Positions 59,985-64,000 of a stretch of DNA of 64,000 nt are shown in pieces (the first letter of the stretch is position 1; each line of letters starts with the position of its first letter). Below the pieces are notes generated by a model. That model saw nothing but the letters and a program-made list of their open reading frames with translations, was not told the DNA's origin and made no database searches. This stretch comes from an uncultured Rhodospirillales bacterium. Its GTDB lineage: Bacteria > Pseudomonadota > Alphaproteobacteria > CACIAM-22H2. The stretch lies in the NCBI GenBank assembly GCA_937926175.1, contig CALANV010000013.1, positions 329,155 to 393,154 of the forward strand, given 5' to 3'. The position numbers were made by a program, and so were the translations under genes.

Positions 59985-61921
59985 CGGTATCGGGCTTCGA
60001 AGGCGACGCCTGGATCTTCCGGCGGTTCGTCGAACCAGAGGCGCTTCCAGGCGAGCGCCATCAGGATGCTCCAAAGGAAATGATGCCAGTTGCGCGCGCC
60101 GGAAAGGTGCTCGCGCCAATGGCGATGGATCACGTCGGCATCGAACAGTTCATCATTCTCCAAACGGCTTCGATCAAGGAGCGATTCGGCCCAGTCGCGC
60201 AGTTCGCCGCGCAGCCATTGTCCGATCGGCACCGCAAAGCCTTGTTTCGGGCGGTCGAGAAATTCAGCCGGAATGTGCCGGTACGCTACCTGCCGGAGGG
60301 CCCATTTCGAAATGCCGCCTGAGATCAGCAGCTTCGGCCCGAGCGTGCCGGCAAATTCGATGACATCGTCGTCCAAGATCGGAACGCGAGCCTCGAGGCT
60401 GACGGCCATGCTCGCGCGATCCAGCTTGGTCAGGATGTCGTTCGGCAGGTACGTGACGAAGTCGAGCTCCTGCAGGGCGCGCTCGTACGGCAGGTCGTCG
60501 CGCAAATCGAGGATCGCGCCCGATGGATTTGCGCCGGGCACGATCGGTCGATCGGGCGGCCAATGCGTCATCAAGCGCCGATAAAGATCGGTCCGATCCA
60601 TCGCCTCCAGCAGTCGAGTCGCCTTGTGGAGCCGATCGCCTGAAAGCCAGTGGCGGTTGCCGAGCATCCGATCCCAGGCTTTCGGCGGAACCATCCGGAT
60701 CGCGGCGCCGACCAGGGACCGCATTGCCTGCGGCACGGACGAGATGATCGGGGCAAGGGAGCGCGCCTGGTGATAACGGCGATAACCGGCAAAAAGCTCG
60801 TCGCCGCCGTCGCCCGACAGCGCGACCGTTACGTGTTCGCGCGTTATGCCGCTCAGGAAGAGCGTCGGCAGTGCCGAGCTATCGCCAAAAGGCTCGTCGA
60901 ACCAACGCGGAAGGTTCGGGACGATGCCAACCGCATCGCGTTCCGTCAGGAGGACTTCGGTATGATCCGTCCCCAGATGTGCCGCGATGCGGCGCGCGTG
61001 GTACGCCTCGTCGAATCCGGCCTCGGTAAAACCGATCGTGAACGTTTTGACGCGATCCGTGCGCTGCGCCTGCATCAGCGCGACGACCGTCGAGCTGTCG
61101 ACGCCGCCGGAAAGGAAGGCGCCCAACGGCACGTCCGAAACCATGTGGCTTCGAACCGCCGCCGCGATCGTATTCTCGAGCGCATCGATGACCTGATCGG
61201 TCGGTTCAGCGTGCCGCGTAACGTGAAATACTCGACGTATCCAGTAGCGTTCGGCGACAGCATCGCCCTCGCCGTTGATCGTGACGAAATGGCCTGGATC
61301 GACCTGCCGGATGCCTCGTAGAATTGATTTCGGCGCCGGCACGTAACCGAGCGACACATAGGCTTGCAGGGCGTCGCGGTCGATTTCGAGGCGACCTCGC
61401 GCAGCAGCAAAGAAGGGCTTCAGCTGCGAGCCGAAGATGAGCGCGCCGCCGACCCAGCCCCAGTAGAGAGGCTTGATTCCGACGCGGTCGCGTGCGAGCA
61501 CCAGCTCGCGCCGTTCACGGTCCCACAGGGCGAAAGCGAACATTCCGTGGGCGCGGCGGAGTGCTTCCTTTATCCCCCAGCATTCGATCGAGCGAACCAG
61601 GACCTCGGTGTCGGATGTGCCGACGAAGACGCTCCCCTTCTCTTGCAGCTCGCGCTTCAGGGTGCGGAAATTGTAGATTTCGCCGTTATAGGTGATGACA
61701 TAGCGTCCGTCGCGCGACGCCATCGGCTGGGAGCCGGTTGGTGACAGATCCAGGACCTTGAGCCGTCGATGGGCGAGGACCACGCCGGCCGCCGCATCAT
61801 GCCAGATACCTTCGCCATCCGGGCCGCGGTGACGGAGGCTCGCCGACAGGGCGCCGCCGAGTTGGCCGAGCCGCGCCGCCGATTCGCCCTTGGGATTCCA
61901 GTAGCCGGCGATGCCACACAT
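59981..61921 (-). CDS. asnB: Asparagine synthase (glutamine-hydrolysing), polysaccharide-cluster type
   Basis: A 646-residue two-domain amidotransferase. The N-terminal nucleophile is Cys2 (MCGIAGYW), with the glutaminase residues in ITYNGEIYNF. The C-terminal synthetase has the ATP pyrophosphatase loop LSGGVDSSTVVALM. Paralogues in exosortase or polysaccharide clusters (AsnB/XrtA type) often amidate uronic acids rather than aspartate, so sugar amidation is a realistic alternative. It is overlapped by genes on both sides (4 bases and 1 base). Confidence 0.9.
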   Translation of the reverse strand: MCGIAGYWNPKGESAARLGQLGGALSASLRHRGPDGEGIWHDAAAGVVLAHRRLKVLDLSPTGSQPMASRDGRYVITYNGEIYNFRTLKRELQEKGSVFVGTSDTEVLVRSIECWGIKEALRRAHGMFAFALWDRERRELVLARDRVGIKPLYWGWVGGALIFGSQLKPFFAAARGRLEIDRDALQAYVSLGYVPAPKSILRGIRQVDPGHFVTINGEGDAVAERYWIRRVFHVTRHAEPTDQVIDALENTIAAAVRSHMVSDVPLGAFLSGGVDSSTVVALMQAQRTDRVKTFTIGFTEAGFDEAYHARRIAAHLGTDHTEVLLTERDAVGIVPNLPRWFDEPFGDSSALPTLFLSGITREHVTVALSGDGGDELFAGYRRYHQARSLAPIISSVPQAMRSLVGAAIRMVPPKAWDRMLGNRHWLSGDRLHKATRLLEAMDRTDLYRRLMTHWPPDRPIVPGANPSGAILDLRDDLPYERALQELDFVTYLPNDILTKLDRASMAVSLEARVPILDDDVIEFAGTLGPKLLISGGISKWALRQVAYRHIPAEFLDRPKQGFAVPIGQWLRGELRDWAESLLDRSRLENDELFDADVIHRHWREHLSGARNWHHFLWSILMALAWKRLWFDEPPEDPGVAFEARYR

Positions 61922-63102
61922 CAGTGTCGGCCTTCGGCGTGTTCAGTAACGTCGCGATACACGTCGGTCGTGCGGCTGACCATCGCGTCAATACTGAAGT
62001 TGGCTTGTACGTGCTCCCACGCGCGGGCGGCGATCTCGGTGCGGAGCGCACGGTCGCGCGCAAGCCGTTCGAGCGCCGACGCGAAGCCGCTGACATCGCC
62101 GGCGTCGGCCAGCACGCCGCACCGGCCGTGGTCCAGGATTTCGGGGATTGCGCCCGCGCGCGATGCGACGATCGGGATGTGGCGAACCATCGCCTCCAGG
62201 AGCACGAGGCCAAGGCCTTCCCACCGCGACGGCAATGCCAGCACGTCGAACGCCGGCATGAGCGAGGCCGCATCTGGCTTATAACCAAGGAACCGCACGT
62301 GCCGAAGCCCCAGCGCCGCGGCCAGACGCTTCAGCTCTTCTTTCTCCTCGCCCGTACCCACCAACATGGCATGAGCATCGGGAAGGGCCGCAAGTGCCCG
62401 CAGAAGGGTCGGCACGTCCTTCTGTGCGGTAAGTCGGCCGATGAAGCCGACGGTGAACGCGTCTTGCGGGATTCCCAAGCGATTGCGCAGCTCCTCTCGG
62501 GTCGGCTGAGGGCCGGAAGGGGGCCTGATGCCGTAATGCACCACCGCGATGCGCGCCGGATCGAGGCCGACCACCCGCACGAGATGGGTGCGGATGTGCT
62601 CGGAGATCGCAATCGTGCGCGCCGTCATCTTGTCGAGCAAACGCAGCCGCAGACGCCAGCTCGGGCGCGCAAACCACGGTTCGTCGTTGTGGACCGTGTC
62701 GACGATCTTGGTATTCCCGGTCATCCATGCCGCGAGACGCCCGAGCTGCGAGGCGTGGGGCAAATGCGTATGAATGATACGATCCCGACGTTGCGCGAGC
62801 GCCAGCACGAGCCGCGGCAGCATGAATGCGCGTGTGGCACGCCCAACGATTTTCGTCAGGATCTGCTCATGCACGAGCGGCAGTACGGCGATTCCCTCCT
62901 TGCGCAGGTTTTCGATCTTCAGATGAAGTCGCGGTCCGTGACGGGCGATCAGCATGATGAGCTCGACGTCCAGCCCGGCTTGAACCTGCGCCGCCATGAG
63001 CGTGAACAGATGGTTCTCTGCGCCGCTGAACACGGCGCCATCGTCGCGATCGGCAAAAGCCATGATGTGCGACACACGCAACGCGGGCCCGGTTCTGCTC
63101 AT
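61921..63102 (-). CDS. Glycosyltransferase family 4
   Basis: A 393-residue GT-B enzyme. N-terminal FSGAENHLFTLMAAQVQAG, middle IHTHLPHASQLG, and C-terminal VGFIGRLTAQKDVPTLLRAL and SRWEGLGLVLLEAMVRHIPIVAS with the E-x7-E donor motif. Its stop shares one base with the asparagine-synthase start, and its own start overlaps the upstream stop by 4 bases, so translation is coupled. Likely part of polysaccharide repeat assembly. Confidence 0.88.
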   Translation of the reverse strand: MSRTGPALRVSHIMAFADRDDGAVFSGAENHLFTLMAAQVQAGLDVELIMLIARHGPRLHLKIENLRKEGIAVLPLVHEQILTKIVGRATRAFMLPRLVLALAQRRDRIIHTHLPHASQLGRLAAWMTGNTKIVDTVHNDEPWFARPSWRLRLRLLDKMTARTIAISEHIRTHLVRVVGLDPARIAVVHYGIRPPSGPQPTREELRNRLGIPQDAFTVGFIGRLTAQKDVPTLLRALAALPDAHAMLVGTGEEKEELKRLAAALGLRHVRFLGYKPDAASLMPAFDVLALPSRWEGLGLVLLEAMVRHIPIVASRAGAIPEILDHGRCGVLADAGDVSGFASALERLARDRALRTEIAARAWEHVQANFSIDAMVSRTTDVYRDVTEHAEGRH

Positions 63103-64000
63103 TCGATGTCCTCGAGGATCCGGACATAGGCGTCGACGGTTCGTGAAAAATCGAACCGATGCGCGCTCGCCCTGGCATTGCGACCGAGCATCGTGCGCAG
63201 GGTATCATCGTCCCGCAATCGGACGAGCGCGTCGCGCAGTGCGCCCGGGTCGCTGTACGGTACAAGAAGACCGGTCTTCTCGTGGGAGATGACTTCGGCG
63301 TTGCCGCCCGCCGCCGATGCCACGCAGGCGAGACCGCATGCCGACGCCTCGAGCAGCGTGTGAGACAGGCCCTCGTAGTTGGACGGGAGGACCAGCACGT
63401 CGGCCTCCCTCATCATGTCCTTGACGGCGGACTCTGGCCGTCGCCCCGCGAACCGAATGTGCTCGGTACCCGGAAGCTGGCGCCGCAGGGCCGACAACAG
63501 CGGAAGCTCGGGGCCGTCGCCGACGATGGTGACCTCGATCCCCTGCAGCCCGGCGGCGGCCAGGAGCAAGGTTTCGACGCCTTTCCAATTGGTCAGGCGC
63601 CCGACGAACAGAACCCGCAGCGGTCCATTCCGTGGCGGCTGCGATGCGGTGCTCCAATCCTCGAGGGATATGCCGTTCGGAACGACGCGCAGCTTCGACT
63701 CCGGAACGCCCCAGCCCGCGACGATGCGCTTCAGATACGCGCTCGGCGTTACGATGATCGATGCACGCTCCATATATCTTTTGCGCTTGCGCGCGAGCGC
63801 GCCGAGGCGGGCATCGGTCGGCAGGGTTTGCTGAAACGCGTCGAAGTCGAGCGTCGTCAGGCCGGCATTCCGCGCCGTCTCCCAGACCGTATCGCCGACG
63901 ATCTTCAGCACATATCGCCGCGGCACGATGCGGGCCACGTCGTCGACATAGGATTCCAAACCGTTGACCAGGATGCGGCTGTGGCGCGCGAGCTCCTGCG
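63099..64000 (-). CDS. Glycosyltransferase family 4 (5' end outside the window)
   Basis: At least 299 residues. The frame is open to the window edge (ARHSRILVNG precedes YVDDVARIVPRRYVLKIVGD), so the true start lies beyond 64000; a TTG at 63959 is not convincing. The GT4 C-terminal domain has VPNGISLEDW, VLFVGRLTNWKGVETLL and the donor motif in PSNYEGLSHTLLEASACGLACVAS. It continues the overlapping polysaccharide chain. Confidence 0.88.
   Translation of the reverse strand, partial: QELARHSRILVNGLESYVDDVARIVPRRYVLKIVGDTVWETARNAGLTTLDFDAFQQTLPTDARLGALARKRKRYMERASIIVTPSAYLKRIVAGWGVPESKLRVVPNGISLEDWSTASQPPRNGPLRVLFVGRLTNWKGVETLLLAAAGLQGIEVTIVGDGPELPLLSALRRQLPGTEHIRFAGRRPESAVKDMMREADVLVLPSNYEGLSHTLLEASACGLACVASAAGGNAEVISHEKTGLLVPYSDPGALRDALVRLRDDDTLRTMLGRNARASAHRFDFSRTVDAYVRILEDIE

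Overview
The window reads as chromosomal DNA of a GC-rich alphaproteobacterium, most like a Rhodospirillales-type lineage. The support is the gene content and order: dapC-ftsK-lolA-xth, glnK-amtB, a UbiH-type ubiquinone hydroxylase beside DUF971/Trm112/LON/thioredoxin-TPR genes, a 1,613-residue NAD-glutamate dehydrogenase, purH, and pervasive 4-nt overlaps between genes. No taxonomic search was possible, so the placement is inferred from family content.

Layout. 0-5 kb: a possible C-terminal gene fragment, an alpha/beta hydrolase, a 51-bp palindromic intergenic element, a TorF-type outer-membrane protein, and a plus-strand trio (OmpR-type regulator, metallo-beta-lactamase-fold enzyme, methyltransferase). 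5-17.7 kb: a minus-strand chain of eleven genes, almost all overlapping. It begins with a possible 38-residue leader ORF and two glycosyltransferase types (including two COG4671-like paralogues), a histidine phosphatase and a polysaccharide deacetylase, and runs into a Dpp/Opp/Yej-type ABC importer. 18.5-22.2 kb: divergent from this, an 880-residue ABC-exporter-like protein whose nucleotide-binding domain has lost most catalytic motifs and carries three copies of a post-Q-loop-like motif. It overlaps a small cyclic-nucleotide-binding protein and is followed by a methyltransferase. This is the most unusual locus in the window.

22-35.6 kb: housekeeping genes (exonuclease III, gamma-Glu-GABA hydrolase, LolA, DUF4112, entericidin, FtsK, DapC), a glycine-zipper lipoprotein, the AmtB/GlnK nitrogen module with a good sigma-54 candidate in front of amtB, and the UbiH to thioredoxin block. 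A candidate structured leader or small RNA lies between the glutamine-amidotransferase gene and xth.

35.9-39.8 kb: a tRNA-Gly(GCC) followed by a scrambled accessory patch: a decayed fragment of an FkbM methyltransferase gene, an AT-richer DUF3800 gene, a degenerate second copy of part of the tRNA, an IS5-type transposase C-terminal remnant, an intact FkbM gene with an altered motif, and a 5'-truncated surface-polysaccharide gene. 40-51.6 kb: NAD-glutamate dehydrogenase, an MFS transporter, a GT-C-like membrane protein overlapping a cobC/cobD-type gene, purH and a small secreted protein.

51.7-64 kb: a minus-strand surface-polysaccharide cluster. It holds a CapD/WbpM-like epimerase/dehydratase, an O-antigen ligase/polymerase, a CgeB-like glycosyltransferase, a DegT aminotransferase, a degenerate coding remnant, an FkbM methyltransferase, a glycosyltransferase, an asparagine synthase and two more glycosyltransferases. 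The last gene runs off the window. Together the genes suggest sugar modification, chain assembly and ligation of an exopolysaccharide or O-antigen.
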